Notes: generated from the letters alone by a model not told the origin. A stretch of 64,000 nt of DNA from Neorhizobium galegae (GCF_017877055.1 NZ_JAGIPG010000001.1:310001-374000); one strand, 5' to 3'; counted from the stretch's first letter, positions 34,079 to 42,778 are shown. Program-made: numbers and translations.

Positions 34079-34720
34079 TTATCGTTGCTCGGCCGTAAGC
34101 TCGCCGGGTTGCAGGCGCAGCAGCGCCTCCACCGAGATCAGGGCATTTTCTGCGAGTTCGTGTTCCGCAAACGTATCGGCCGCAAGCGTACCCTCCAGCC
34201 AGAGGCCATCGACCAGCGCGTTGACCCCGATCGCATAGGTGCGGCACTGGGCAGGGCTCAGCGCTCGCCTTTCTTCGACGAAGAAGGCGGACAACAGGGT
34301 TTCCAGCGCCTCCAGGAAGGACAGATAGTTCTCGCGGTGGATGGCGGCGAAGCTCTGGTCGGTCTGGATATGGCTGATGAAGGCGGCCCACAGCGACAGC
34401 GTGCGCGGGTCGGTCACCGGCGGCGTCACATTGGCGACGATGAAGCGGCGCAGGCGCGAGCGGGCCGTCTCGCCCTCGATCGCGGCAGCAACCGCCGTCT
34501 CGGTCATGCCGGCCATCACCTTGCGGTAGGCGGCCTGCAGCATCTGGTCCTTGCCGCTGAAATAGTGCCGGATGAGCCCGCCGGTGACACCGGCACGCAT
34601 GGCAATCTGGCGGACCGTGGCACCCTGGATGCCGGATTCGGCGATGCAATCGAGCGTCGCGGCAATCAGATCCTCGCGCCGCTCGGCTTCGCTTGCCCTG
34701 TGGTAGGTGCGGCGGTTCAC
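34079..34720 (-). CDS. TetR family regulator, BetI-like
   Basis: A 213-residue repressor. The helix-turn-helix is clear (GIQGATVRQIAMRAGVTGGL, IRHYFSGKDQML). The C-terminal half resembles the BetI-type domain (TLSLWAAFISHIQTDQSF). The start is GTG 34720 with GGGAG 8 bases upstream. A near-perfect 18-bp palindrome lies 50 bases upstream and is the likely operator. It heads an operon with the aminotransferase, suggesting that it senses an amine or amino-acid-derived compound. Confidence 0.88.
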   Translation of the reverse strand: MNRRTYHRASEAERREDLIAATLDCIAESGIQGATVRQIAMRAGVTGGLIRHYFSGKDQMLQAAYRKVMAGMTETAVAAAIEGETARSRLRRFIVANVTPPVTDPRTLSLWAAFISHIQTDQSFAAIHRENYLSFLEALETLLSAFFVEERRALSPAQCRTYAIGVNALVDGLWLEGTLAADTFAEHELAENALISVEALLRLQPGELTAEQR

Positions 34721-34770
34721 GGTTCATCTCCCGAACGGCACAGCCGTTCTTCTCACGGCTGCCGACGCTT

Positions 34771-34788
34771 ATTATACGCTCGAATAAT
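34771..34788. promoter_or_regulatory. Candidate operator of the BetI-like regulator
   Basis: ATTATACGCTCGAATAAT is an 18-bp palindrome with one mismatched pair, located upstream of the TetR/aminotransferase operon. It stands out as AT-rich within GC-rich DNA and is of the size bound by TetR dimers. Confidence 0.6.
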
Positions 34789-34964
34789 TCGCGCAAGCAA
34801 ATTTCCCGTCCATCCCTTCGCATGGCCGCTGAAAATTATCGCAAATTGTAACTTCCTATCAGTTTTGAGGGGGTCTTATTAAGGGATCCTATACCTTAAC
34901 CTTCACAATATGGAACCGATACGCCCCAAGTCGGGTGGCGACCGCGGCGGATTGGGGGATCAGA

Positions 34965-36488
34965 ATGTCGTCGGCTGAAGAAAAACGCGAACTGCAAAAG
35001 CGCCTGGATTTCATCGGTTTGGACCAGGAAGCGCGCGCAACGCTTCGACGTCTCGCGCCGGTCATCAATGCCGGCCTTTCGGCCGCTCTCGGCGCTCTCG
35101 ACGGGAAGATCCAGTCTACACCTGACACGGCCAGGATGTTCTCCAGCCAGGCTCAGATGGAGAGCGCCAAGAAGCGTCAGATGAGCCATTGGGGCGCCGT
35201 CGGCGAGGCGAAATACGACGAGCGTTATGTGGAAGGCGTGCAGGCTGACGCCGCGGCGCATGCCCATGCCGGTCTCGATCCCAGCTGGCTTATCGGCGGC
35301 TACGCGCTCGTCACGGAAAGCCTCATCCACAAGGTGATGGCCGAGAACTGGCCATCCCGTTTCGGCCGCGGCAAATCCGAAGAACTTGCCAAACAGGTCA
35401 GCACGCTGGTCAAGGCGGCGATGCTCGACCTGGACTATTCGATCTCCGTCTATCTGGATATCCAGGCTGGGGAGCGGCGCCGCGCCGAGGAGGCGAAGCT
35501 CGTCGCCGAAGAGGAGCAGGAAGTTGCGCTCCAGGCTCTGGACGACGTATTGAAGGGCCTTTCCGCGGGCGATCTCGAAAGCCGGCTTTCCACCGCTCTT
35601 CCCGCGAGCTTCGTCAGGATGGCGGAAGATTACAACGAAAGCGCCGAGAAGCTGCGCGGCACGCTGGCGACCGTGCGGCATGCCGGCGAGGAAATCCTCA
35701 CCAGCACCAACGGTATCTCCCAGGCTTCCAAGAATCTCGCCCGGCGGACGGAGGAGCAGGCCCAGGGCCTGGAAGAAAGTTCAGCGACGCTGCACCAGCT
35801 CACCCACAGCGTCTCCGGCACGGCCGAAGGCGCCAGCAAGGCGGCCGGCGCGGTGGACGTGGCGCTTTCGGAGGCGCGGGCCTCCGGGCCGGTTGTCAAG
35901 CAGGCGGTGGCGGCCATGGGCGAGATCGAGCGCTCGTCCGACGAGATTTCCAAGATCATCGGCGTCATCGACGAGATCGCCTTCCAGACCAATCTCCTGG
36001 CACTGAACGCGGGCGTCGAGGCGGCGCGTGCCGGTGAGGCTGGCCGCGGTTTTGCCGTCGTCGCCCAGGAAGTGCGGGCGCTGGCGCAGCGTTGCGCCGA
36101 CGCTGCCAAGGAGATCAAGGACCTCATCTCCGACAGCTCGCGCCAGGTACAGGCGGGCGTCGACCTCGTCAACAATGCGGGTGCTGCGCTCAGCCAGATC
36201 ACCACGCGCATCGACGACATCAACACGATCGTCAAGACGATCGCGACCGAAGCGGCGCACCAGTCGGCCGGCCTGCATGAAGTCAACGGCGCGCTGAGCC
36301 GGATGGATTCGCTCACCCAGGAGAATTCGGTCATGGTGCTGGAGACGTCCAAGCAGACGTCGGACCTGCGCGACGCGGTGGAACGGCTGGTCACGGCGCT
36401 GCGCGGCTTCAAGACCCGCAGCGCTGAACGGCTCGCCCGCGACCGCCAGAAGCGGGAAGAGACGCCTAACCGTCGCCTCGTCGCCTGA
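34965..36488 (+). CDS. Globin-coupled chemoreceptor (HemAT-like aerotaxis transducer)
   Basis: A 507-residue soluble chemoreceptor. Residues 1 to about 155 form a protoglobin haem domain: the likely proximal His is His99 (or His101) in AAAHAHAGLDPSWLIGGYAL, and QMSHWGAVG precedes it. There is no membrane helix. A short linker and a full MCP signalling domain follow, with the tip [20 protein letters not shown]. It lacks a CheR-binding pentapeptide. Such proteins sense oxygen through haem and steer chemotaxis. ATG 34965 is preceded by a G-rich site. Its stop abuts the stop of the convergent transporter gene. Confidence 0.92.
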   Translation: MSSAEEKRELQKRLDFIGLDQEARATLRRLAPVINAGLSAALGALDGKIQSTPDTARMFSSQAQMESAKKRQMSHWGAVGEAKYDERYVEGVQADAAAHAHAGLDPSWLIGGYALVTESLIHKVMAENWPSRFGRGKSEELAKQVSTLVKAAMLDLDYSISVYLDIQAGERRRAEEAKLVAEEEQEVALQALDDVLKGLSAGDLESRLSTALPASFVRMAEDYNESAEKLRGTLATVRHAGEEILTSTNGISQASKNLARRTEEQAQGLEESSATLHQLTHSVSGTAEGASKAAGAVDVALSEARASGPVVKQAVAAMGEIERSSDEISKIIGVIDEIAFQTNLLALNAGVEAARAGEAGRGFAVVAQEVRALAQRCADAAKEIKDLISDSSRQVQAGVDLVNNAGAALSQITTRIDDINTIVKTIATEAAHQSAGLHEVNGALSRMDSLTQENSVMVLETSKQTSDLRDAVERLVTALRGFKTRSAERLARDRQKREETPNRRLVA

Positions 36489-37724
36489 TCAGCGCTTTCC
36501 GCCGGCAAGCCGGATGGCATCCGGCCTGCCGCGCAGGATCAACATGGAGGTGGCGCCGAAGATCGGCCCGACCGCCAGAACCGAGAACGTCCAGCGCCAG
36601 CCACCGAGCAGCTCGGCCAGATGCGGCATCAGCCAGATCATGAAAATGGTCAGCGCAAAACCCATGCCCATCTGCAGTGACAAGGCCGTGCCGATGTAAT
36701 TGCGGTCGGCAAGTTCGGTCACCGCGGCGGAGAATTGCGCAGAATCCCCGATGATCGAAATCCCCCAGACGATCACCACCAGCGCCAGCAGCCAGAACGG
36801 CCCGTCGAAGACGAAGCCGATCGTCAGCGCGCAGGCGCCGGAGACGATCATCAGGCCGGCGGTGGTGGCGGTGCGGCCAGCACGATCCGAGAGCACGCCG
36901 CCGGCGAAACAGCCGAACACGCCCGATGCGACCGCAATGAAGGTGAGCAGCGACGCCTCGCTGCCGATGCCGGTGCCACCCTTGTCGAGGGCTGCCGTCA
37001 GGTAGGCAAGCAGCCAGGCCCACATGGCGTAGAGTTCCCACATATGGCCGAGATAACCGCCGTTGACGAGCAGCAGGTTGCGATCCTTCAGCACCCGGCC
37101 GATCTGGCGCGGATCGAACAGCGCCTTTCCGAACGGGTAGGGGCCTTCACGGGTGAAGAGGAGGAGGATGACCGCGCCGACCAGCGTCGCGCCGCTCGAC
37201 AGCAGCACGACATTGTGCCAGTCGACCCCCGACGCCATGCCACGGAAGAGATGCGGCAGCGATGAACCGGCCGTGATCGCGCCGATAACGCCGGCAAGCG
37301 CGAGGCCGCGGTCGGTGATGAACCAGGTGGAGACAAGTTTCAACGCCGGCGGGTAGACGCCGGCGAGCGCAAAGCCGGTGACCATGCGGCAAAGGACGGC
37401 GCCGGCCGGGCCGGGTTCCAGAGCCAGGGCGGCATTGGAGAACGCGGCGAGCAGGGCGGAGGCCGCCATCAGCCGGTTCATGCGGATGAGGTCCGGCAGG
37501 TTGAAGAGGCTGGCCGCCAAAGCGCCGACGACGAAGCCGATCTGTACCCCGTTGGTCAGCCACGCAGCGGCATTTTCGGACAGCGCCCAGGCACGTTTCA
37601 GCTCAGGTGCTATGGCGTTTGCGGAGAACCAGCAGGAGAAGGAGAGCACGACGGCGAGACACAAGAGCGCGAGCATCGACCAGCGGCCTTGCGCGGGGGG
37701 GTCTTCAAGGGTCGCTGCGGTCAT
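36489..37724 (-). CDS. Major facilitator superfamily transporter
   Basis: A 411-residue inner-membrane protein with about 12 helices. The A-like motif GGVLSDRAGRTATTAGL is in the central loop. The N-terminal cytoplasmic stretch is short and the first helix begins near residue 15. It belongs to the sugar/anion or drug-exporter-like groups, but direction and substrate cannot be read. The gene ends back to back with the haem chemoreceptor (TGATCA contains both stops). Confidence 0.88.
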   Translation of the reverse strand: MTAATLEDPPAQGRWSMLALLCLAVVLSFSCWFSANAIAPELKRAWALSENAAAWLTNGVQIGFVVGALAASLFNLPDLIRMNRLMAASALLAAFSNAALALEPGPAGAVLCRMVTGFALAGVYPPALKLVSTWFITDRGLALAGVIGAITAGSSLPHLFRGMASGVDWHNVVLLSSGATLVGAVILLLFTREGPYPFGKALFDPRQIGRVLKDRNLLLVNGGYLGHMWELYAMWAWLLAYLTAALDKGGTGIGSEASLLTFIAVASGVFGCFAGGVLSDRAGRTATTAGLMIVSGACALTIGFVFDGPFWLLALVVIVWGISIIGDSAQFSAAVTELADRNYIGTALSLQMGMGFALTIFMIWLMPHLAELLGGWRWTFSVLAVGPIFGATSMLILRGRPDAIRLAGGKR

Positions 37725-37777
37725 TGTTGTTGCATCCTGCTAACTCGGCGAGCTTCTTCTACAACGTCTTCTCTGCC

Positions 37778-37812
37778 CTGCCGGGTATCTCCCCCTTGAG
37801 GGGGGAAATCGG
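37778..37812. repeat. Degenerate copy of palindromic repeat
   Basis: This stretch begins CTGCCGGGTATCTCCCCC, has a TTGA centre and a decayed right arm. It matches the perfect palindrome at 37925-37964 at most positions, so the two are copies of one dispersed element in the same intergenic gap. Confidence 0.65.
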
Positions 37813-37924
37813 ATGGAGCCGATGCTCTGCCCAATCACGACAAGACCTTAAGCGGGCAATGTGCACTTCACCTCATATCCTGTCACGCATCACCGAAGAG
37901 AGGACGTGGATCGAAAGCCGGCCT

Positions 37925-37964
37925 CTGCCGGGCATCTCCCCCTCGAGGGGGAGATGCCCGGCAG
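37925..37964. repeat. Perfect 40-bp palindrome
   Basis: The left arm CTGCCGGGCATCTCCCCC and its exact reverse complement flank a TCGA centre. It lies 41 bases past the stop of the NtaA-type gene and about 200 bases upstream of the transporter gene, both on the minus strand. This type of repeat is dispersed in Rhizobiaceae genomes; it could fold into a strong hairpin in RNA. Confidence 0.75.
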
Positions 37965-38004
37965 GGCAGAGGGGGGTATCACAGGCGGGATACCTTCGTG
38001 ATCC

Positions 38005-39366
38005 TCACCTTGAGACCCGGTATCTGGCGGCGATATGCCGGTCCGGCAACCCAGGCGCTCCAAACAGCTTCTCGCGGTACGTACCCTCGCCGTAGCCGGT
38101 CTTGTAGAGGCCTCGTTCCTGCAGGATCGGGATCACCAGTTCGATGATATCGTCAAAGCACTCCGGTACGACGGTGCGAGACAGGTTGAAACCATCGACG
38201 CCGGCCTCATCCATCCAGGCCACGAGATTGTCGGCGATCTGTTCGGCGGAGCCGATCATGGGCGCCTGGCGGCTGCCGAGTACCATTTGTTCGAGCAGTT
38301 TGCGCTTCGTCCATTGCGGCCCCGCGGTGCGGGTCATCGCCTCGACATTCGAGACGATCGCCGAGCTCCTGCCGGTCTCGATCGGCTCGTCGAGATCGTA
38401 CTTTGCGAAGTCGATGCCGAGCGAGCCTGCCGCATGCACGAGCGCACCTTCGGAACTCGCATAGGCGCGATAGTCCTCGAATTTCTCGCGCGCTTCCTTC
38501 TCGGTCCGGCCGGTAACGATGGTGGCGCCGACGAAGACTTTGACGTCCTCGGCGTTGCGGCCGTATTCGACCGCACGGGCTCTGATGTCATCGACGATGC
38601 CCTTGACGCCCTCGGTCTTCTGGCCGTTGACGAAGACGCATTCGGCGTGGGTTGCGGCGAACTGCCGGCCTCGGGTCGAGGAACCGGCCTGATAGAGGAC
38701 CGGCGTGCGCTGCGGCGAGGGTTCGCAAAGGTGGATCGCCTCGATGCCGTATTGCTTGCCGCGATGACGGACCTTGTGGACCTTGGTGGGGTCCGCATAG
38801 ATATGGTTTGCCCGGTCGAAGACCATGGCGTCATCCTCCCAGCTTCCTTCCCACAGCCGGTACATGATTTCCATGTATTCGTCGGCGAGGTCGTAGCGGT
38901 CGTCATGGGCGGCCATGCCATCGAGGCCGATGGCTTTGGCGGCGCTGTCGAGGTAACCGGTAACGATGTTCCAGCCGATGCGGCCGCCCGTCAGGTGATC
39001 GAGCGTCGACATGCGGCGGGCGAAGACGAACGGTGGCTCGTAGGTGAGGTTTGCGGTAACGCCGAAGGAGAGGTGTTCGGTGACCGCCGCCATGGCCGGC
39101 ACCAGCAGCAGCGGATCGTTGACCGGCACCTGCACCGCCCCTCTCAGCGCCGCGGCGTTGCTGCCGCCGAAGACATCGTTGACGCCGAGCACATCTGCCA
39201 GGAAGATGCCGTCGAACAAGCCGGTCTCAAGCTTCTTCGCGTAGTCCGTCCAGTAACGAAGCTGGGCATAGCGGTGCGACTGGTCGCGCGGATGCGTCCA
39301 GAGCCCTTGCTGGATATGGCCGACGCAGTTCATGTCGAATGCGTTGAAACGGATTTCGCGCGTCAC
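38005..39366 (-). CDS. NtaA/DmoA-type FMN-dependent monooxygenase (bacterial luciferase-like)
   Basis: A 453-residue flavin monooxygenase. The N-terminal FNAFDMNCVGHIQQGLW and WNIVTGYLDSAAKAIG match the nitrilotriacetate/dibenzothiophene-sulfone (NtaA/SnaA/DszA) group. Such enzymes use reduced FMN from a partner reductase and often cleave C-S or C-N bonds. The start is GTG 39366 with GGGGAAG 4-5 bases upstream; longer forms lack support. The divergent cupin regulator 93 bases away probably controls it. No flavin reductase gene is adjacent. The substrate is unknown. Confidence 0.9.
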   Translation of the reverse strand: MTREIRFNAFDMNCVGHIQQGLWTHPRDQSHRYAQLRYWTDYAKKLETGLFDGIFLADVLGVNDVFGGSNAAALRGAVQVPVNDPLLLVPAMAAVTEHLSFGVTANLTYEPPFVFARRMSTLDHLTGGRIGWNIVTGYLDSAAKAIGLDGMAAHDDRYDLADEYMEIMYRLWEGSWEDDAMVFDRANHIYADPTKVHKVRHRGKQYGIEAIHLCEPSPQRTPVLYQAGSSTRGRQFAATHAECVFVNGQKTEGVKGIVDDIRARAVEYGRNAEDVKVFVGATIVTGRTEKEAREKFEDYRAYASSEGALVHAAGSLGIDFAKYDLDEPIETGRSSAIVSNVEAMTRTAGPQWTKRKLLEQMVLGSRQAPMIGSAEQIADNLVAWMDEAGVDGFNLSRTVVPECFDDIIELVIPILQERGLYKTGYGEGTYREKLFGAPGLPDRHIAARYRVSR

Positions 39367-39459
39367 GATCTTCCCCTGAATTCCTCGTTGCGAACGAGCG
39401 ATGTCTCTTATAGGATCATCTTGTCCACTATAGAAGACGATCACCGAAAGGCAAGCCGC

Positions 39460-40023
39460 TTGCAACAGACGGAAAACGACCCGGTCCCGGCGATCGCCAT
39501 GCGGCTGAAGATCGAGCGGGAGGCGCGCGGCTGGTCGCTGGCCGAGCTTGCGGAGCGCTCCGGCGTCTCCAAGGCGATGATCAGCAAGATCGAGCGCTGC
39601 GAGGCGAGCCCGACGGCGACCGTCCTCGGCCGGCTCTCGGGCGCCTTCGGCCTGCCGCTCTCGGTGCTGCTGGCGCTTGCCGAGCGGGCGCAGGAGCGCG
39701 TCGCGCTGCAGGCGGAACAGCCGGTCTGGACCGATCCGGAGACAGGTTATACGCGCCGTGCGGTCTCTCCGCCGAATTCACTATTGGAGCTTCTGGACGT
39801 CTCGCTGCCTGCGGGCGTGCGCGTGCCCTATCCGGCATCCGCCTTTGCCTTCCAGCACCAGCAGATATGGTTGCTTTCGGGCCGGCTCGATTTCCAGGAG
39901 GGGCCGGTGACGCACCATCTCGCCGAAGGCGACTGCCTTCTGCTCGGCCCGCCGGCCGATTGCGTCTTCTTCAATCCGGGCAAGGAACCGGCGCGTTACG
40001 TCGTAGCGCTGACCCGGCGTTAG
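39460..40023 (+). CDS. XRE-family regulator with C-terminal cupin
   Basis: A 187-residue regulator. The helix-turn-helix at about residues 14-68 contains WSLAELAERSGVSKAMISKI and ERCEASPTATVLGRLSGAFG. A cupin ligand domain follows (VPYPASAFAFQHQQIWLLSG, GDCLLLGPPADCVF). I take TTG 39460 as the start, with AAAGG about 8 bases upstream; ATG 39499 is an alternative giving 174 residues. It diverges from the flavin monooxygenase and so is its likely regulator. Its stop overlaps that of the DUF2474 gene on the other strand. Confidence 0.83.
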   Translation: MQQTENDPVPAIAMRLKIEREARGWSLAELAERSGVSKAMISKIERCEASPTATVLGRLSGAFGLPLSVLLALAERAQERVALQAEQPVWTDPETGYTRRAVSPPNSLLELLDVSLPAGVRVPYPASAFAFQHQQIWLLSGRLDFQEGPVTHHLAEGDCLLLGPPADCVFFNPGKEPARYVVALTRR

Positions 40024-40133
40024 GCGCCGAGCCAGAATTTGATGATCAGGCCGACGGTGCCGACAGCGGCGACGCCCGCCACCCAGAGGCCAACGAACCA
40101 GGCGAGCCGCTTGAAGGTTTCGCCAGCCGCCAT
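40020..40133 (-). CDS. DUF2474 family small membrane protein of the cyd operon
   Basis: A 37-residue protein that starts MAAGETFKRLAWFVGLWVAG and ends in FWLGA. One membrane helix covers about residues 10-34. This matches DUF2474, found downstream of cydB in many proteobacteria and comparable in place and size to CydX. The ATG overlaps the cydB stop by one base (TGATG), so it is translationally coupled. It probably stabilises the oxidase, which is inference. It shares bases with the stop of the convergent cupin regulator. Confidence 0.85.
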   Translation of the reverse strand: MAAGETFKRLAWFVGLWVAGVAAVGTVGLIIKFWLGA

Positions 40134-41137
40134 CAGTGGTAGCCCTCATGTGGATCGACCTTGCCGCGGAACACCCAGTAGGCATAGCTCGTATAGGCAA
40201 GGATCAACGGCACCAGGATCAACGCCCCGACCAGCAGGAAACCGAGGCTTTCGTCGGGTGCCGCCGCATCCCAGATGGTCACCGATGTCGGTACGATATA
40301 AGGATAGAAGCTGATGCCGATGCCGGCGTAACCCAGCACGAAAAGCCCGAGTGCCGCGAGGAACGGTCGGCTGTCGCGGTTGTTCCTGAGACCCGTGAGC
40401 AGAAGCCAGAAGCAGCCAACGACCAACAGGGGCACGATGACGCTGAAGATCGCCGTCGGCCAGGAGAACCAGCGTTTCAGATAGAGCGGTTCGAGGAAGG
40501 GTGTCCAGAGGCTGAAGATGCCCATCGCGGCCAGAGTCGCGAGGGCGGCGATATAGGAGAGGCTGCGGGCCTTGTCGCGAAGGTCGCCCGTCGTCTTCAT
40601 CACCAGCCAGGTCGAGCCGAGCAGTGCGTAGCCGATGACGACCGCAAGGCCGGTGGCGATCGAGAACGGCGTCAGCCAGTCCCACCAGCCGCCGGAATAG
40701 GCGCGGTTTGCAACCGGAATGCCCTGCACCAGGGCGCCGAGCGCGATACCTTGCGCCAGCGCTGCCATGAACGAGCCGCCGGCAAAGGCCCAGTTCCAGA
40801 GATATTGCGCCCGGCCGGTGCGCCAGCGATATTCGAAGGCGACGCCTCGAAAGATCAGCCCGAGCAGCATGGCGATGATCGGCGCGTAGAGCGCGGGCAG
40901 GATGGTGGCATAAGCGAGCGGAAAGACAGCCATCAGGCCGCCGCCGCCGAGCACCAGCCAGGTTTCGTTGCCATCCCAGACCGGTGCGACGCTGTTCATC
41001 ATCACGTCGCGGTGGTGCTTTTCGGGGAATAGCGGGAAGAGAATGCCGACGCCGAGGTCGAAGCCGTCGAGGATCACATAGGCAAGCACCGCAAAGGCGA
41101 TGATGGCCGCCCAGACGAAGGGAAGGTCAATGACCAT
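40133..41137 (-). CDS. cydB: Cytochrome bd-type quinol oxidase subunit II
   Basis: A 334-residue membrane protein with about eight to nine helices. It opens with a helix containing AYVILDGFDLGVGILFPLF, the CydB signature, and has VWDGNETWLVLGGGGLMAVF, also invariant. It stabilises the three haems of CydA. The gene overlaps cydA by 11 bases and is followed by the DUF2474 gene. The operon has no cydC/cydD beside it. Confidence 0.94.
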   Translation of the reverse strand: MVIDLPFVWAAIIAFAVLAYVILDGFDLGVGILFPLFPEKHHRDVMMNSVAPVWDGNETWLVLGGGGLMAVFPLAYATILPALYAPIIAMLLGLIFRGVAFEYRWRTGRAQYLWNWAFAGGSFMAALAQGIALGALVQGIPVANRAYSGGWWDWLTPFSIATGLAVVIGYALLGSTWLVMKTTGDLRDKARSLSYIAALATLAAMGIFSLWTPFLEPLYLKRWFSWPTAIFSVIVPLLVVGCFWLLLTGLRNNRDSRPFLAALGLFVLGYAGIGISFYPYIVPTSVTIWDAAAPDESLGFLLVGALILVPLILAYTSYAYWVFRGKVDPHEGYH

Positions 41138-42545
41138 GACGGCCTCCTGCAGGGAGCGTTGCGATATGTGGGGCCGGCGTGATGCCGGCGGTTCGGATCG
41201 GGCCTTCGCCGAGATCGTCGCTGGGGTCGCGCGGCAGGCGGGACATCAGCCGCAGGATATAGAAGGTACCGGCGCCGAAGACGAGGAGATAGACGATGAT
41301 AAAGGCGATCAGTGACGAACCCACGGCAGCTGCTGCAATCGGCGAGACGGAGTCGGCGGTCAGCAGGTGGCCGTAGACGGTATAGGGCTGCCGGCCGACC
41401 TCGGTCGTGACCCAGCCGGCGAGCACGGCGACGAATCCCGCCGGGCCCATCACCATTGCCGCGCGGTGAAGCCATTCGGTCGTGTAGAGGCTGCCCTGCC
41501 ATCGACAGTACAGGCTCCAGAGACCCAAGCCCAGCATGGCGAAGCCGAGGCCGACCATGATGCGGAAGGACCAGAACACGACCGGAACCGGCGGCTGCAA
41601 TTCACGCGGCACGGTATCGAGGCCGTTGAGCGGCGCATCGAGGCTGTGCTTGAGGATCAGGCTCGAAAGCCGGGGAATTTCGATCGCGTAGTCGATCCGT
41701 TGCTCGGCCTGGTTCGGCAGCCCGAAGAGGATCAATGGCGCGCCGTCCGGATGGCTCTGGTAATGGCCTTCCATCGCCATGACCTTGACCGGCTGGTGTT
41801 CCAGCGTGTTGAGGCCGTGCTGGTCGCCCGCGAAGATCTGGATCGGAGCGACGAATGTCAGCATCCACATCGCCATCGAGAACATCGTGCCGGCCCGCAA
41901 GGGGGCGGTGCGGCGCAGGAGATGCAGGCCGCCGACGGCGCCGACCACGAGCGCGGTGGTCAGGTAGGCGGCAAGCACCATGTGGACAAGGCGATAGGGA
42001 AAGGACGGGTTGAAGATGACCGCCCACCAGTCGGCCGGGATGAACTGGCCCTTGTCGTTCATCGCAAACCCCTGCGGGGTCTGCATCCAGGAGTTGGCGG
42101 AGAGGATCCAGGTTGCCGAGATCAATGTGCCGACCGCGACCATCAGCGTCGCGAAGAAATGCAGGCCGGGGCCGACGCGGTTGCGGCCGAACAGCATGAT
42201 GCCGAGGAAACCTGCCTCGAGGAAAAAGGCCGAGAGCACTTCGTAACCCATGAGCGGACCGATGATCGGGCCGACCTTGTCGGAAAACACGCTCCAGTTC
42301 GTGCCGAACTGGTAGGACATGACGATACCGGAGACGACGCCCATGCCGAAGGCGAGCGCAAAAATCGTCTTCCAGAAGTCGAACAGCTCCAGATACACGG
42401 CCTTTTTCTTCCACAGCCAAAGAGCTTCCAGCACGGCGAGATAACTCGCCAGCCCGATCGAAAACGCGGGGAAAATAATGTGGAACGAAACCGTGAAGGC
42501 GAACTGCATGCGCGCCAGCAGCGTCGCGTCAAAGGCCTCGAACAT
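41127..42545 (-). CDS. cydA: Cytochrome bd-type quinol oxidase subunit I, short Q-loop (CioA-like)
   Basis: A 472-residue quinol-oxidising, oxygen-reducing subunit. A haem ligand is His22 in FTVSFHIIFPAFSIGL, and GRQPYTVYGHLLTADSVSP is the conserved C-terminal block. At 472 residues it is shorter than E. coli CydA (522), consistent with a short quinol loop as in the cyanide-insensitive CioA group. It acts in the inner membrane, reducing oxygen to water at low oxygen or under inhibitor stress. The upstream 474-base gap holds a stress-type promoter and a candidate small RNA on the same strand. Confidence 0.94.
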   Translation of the reverse strand: MFEAFDATLLARMQFAFTVSFHIIFPAFSIGLASYLAVLEALWLWKKKAVYLELFDFWKTIFALAFGMGVVSGIVMSYQFGTNWSVFSDKVGPIIGPLMGYEVLSAFFLEAGFLGIMLFGRNRVGPGLHFFATLMVAVGTLISATWILSANSWMQTPQGFAMNDKGQFIPADWWAVIFNPSFPYRLVHMVLAAYLTTALVVGAVGGLHLLRRTAPLRAGTMFSMAMWMLTFVAPIQIFAGDQHGLNTLEHQPVKVMAMEGHYQSHPDGAPLILFGLPNQAEQRIDYAIEIPRLSSLILKHSLDAPLNGLDTVPRELQPPVPVVFWSFRIMVGLGFAMLGLGLWSLYCRWQGSLYTTEWLHRAAMVMGPAGFVAVLAGWVTTEVGRQPYTVYGHLLTADSVSPIAAAAVGSSLIAFIIVYLLVFGAGTFYILRLMSRLPRDPSDDLGEGPIRTAGITPAPHIATLPAGGRHGH

Positions 42546-42682
42546 GGCATTATTCCTTTTCCGGCAGCGGCCAAAAGCCCATCGATCTCATCGGAAGACA
42601 ATCGGTTCGGGGCGTCAAGAGATCAATACGCGTGAATGCCGCGCGCCCCGATGCCGCAGACCTGCGTCGATCCGCAGCGGCA

Positions 42683-42716
42683 AAAGAAAAAGCGCTTCCC
42701 GGTGAGGGGAAGCGCT
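42683..42716 (-). terminator. Intrinsic terminator of the candidate small RNA
   Basis: AGCGCTTCCC at 42691-42700 and its exact complement at 42707-42716 form a 10-bp stem with a 6-base loop. On the minus strand the stem is followed by TTTTCTTTTG. This is a strong Rho-independent terminator for leftward transcription and would separate the small RNA from cydA. Confidence 0.8.
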
Positions 42717-42771
42717 AGTGGGGGAGGGTACTTATGACAATGTCGGCCGCGTGGAGGTCATGCGTCCGACC
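42683..42771 (-). ncRNA. Candidate EcfG-dependent small RNA with C-rich segment
   Basis: Minus-strand transcript of about 90 nt inferred from three things seen together: an EcfG-like promoter at 42779-42803, no convincing reading frame after it, and an intrinsic terminator at 42683-42716. Between them is an unpaired-looking C-rich stretch (ACCCTCCCCCAC), like the C-rich loops through which alphaproteobacterial sRNAs, including the stress sRNA GsrN of Caulobacter, bind G-rich leaders. The start site is estimated from the promoter and may be off by several bases. It lies 138 bases upstream of cydA on the same strand, so a leader with attenuation is the alternative. Together with the two promoters it accounts for the 474-base gap 42546-43019. 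Confidence 0.55.
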
Positions 42772-42778
42772 CGCCTTG

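Noticed and set aside
38035-39459. Long N-terminal extension of the cupin regulator on the plus strand
   Set aside because: It would run antisense through the whole flavin monooxygenase gene. The helix-turn-helix begins right after the proposed start at 39460.
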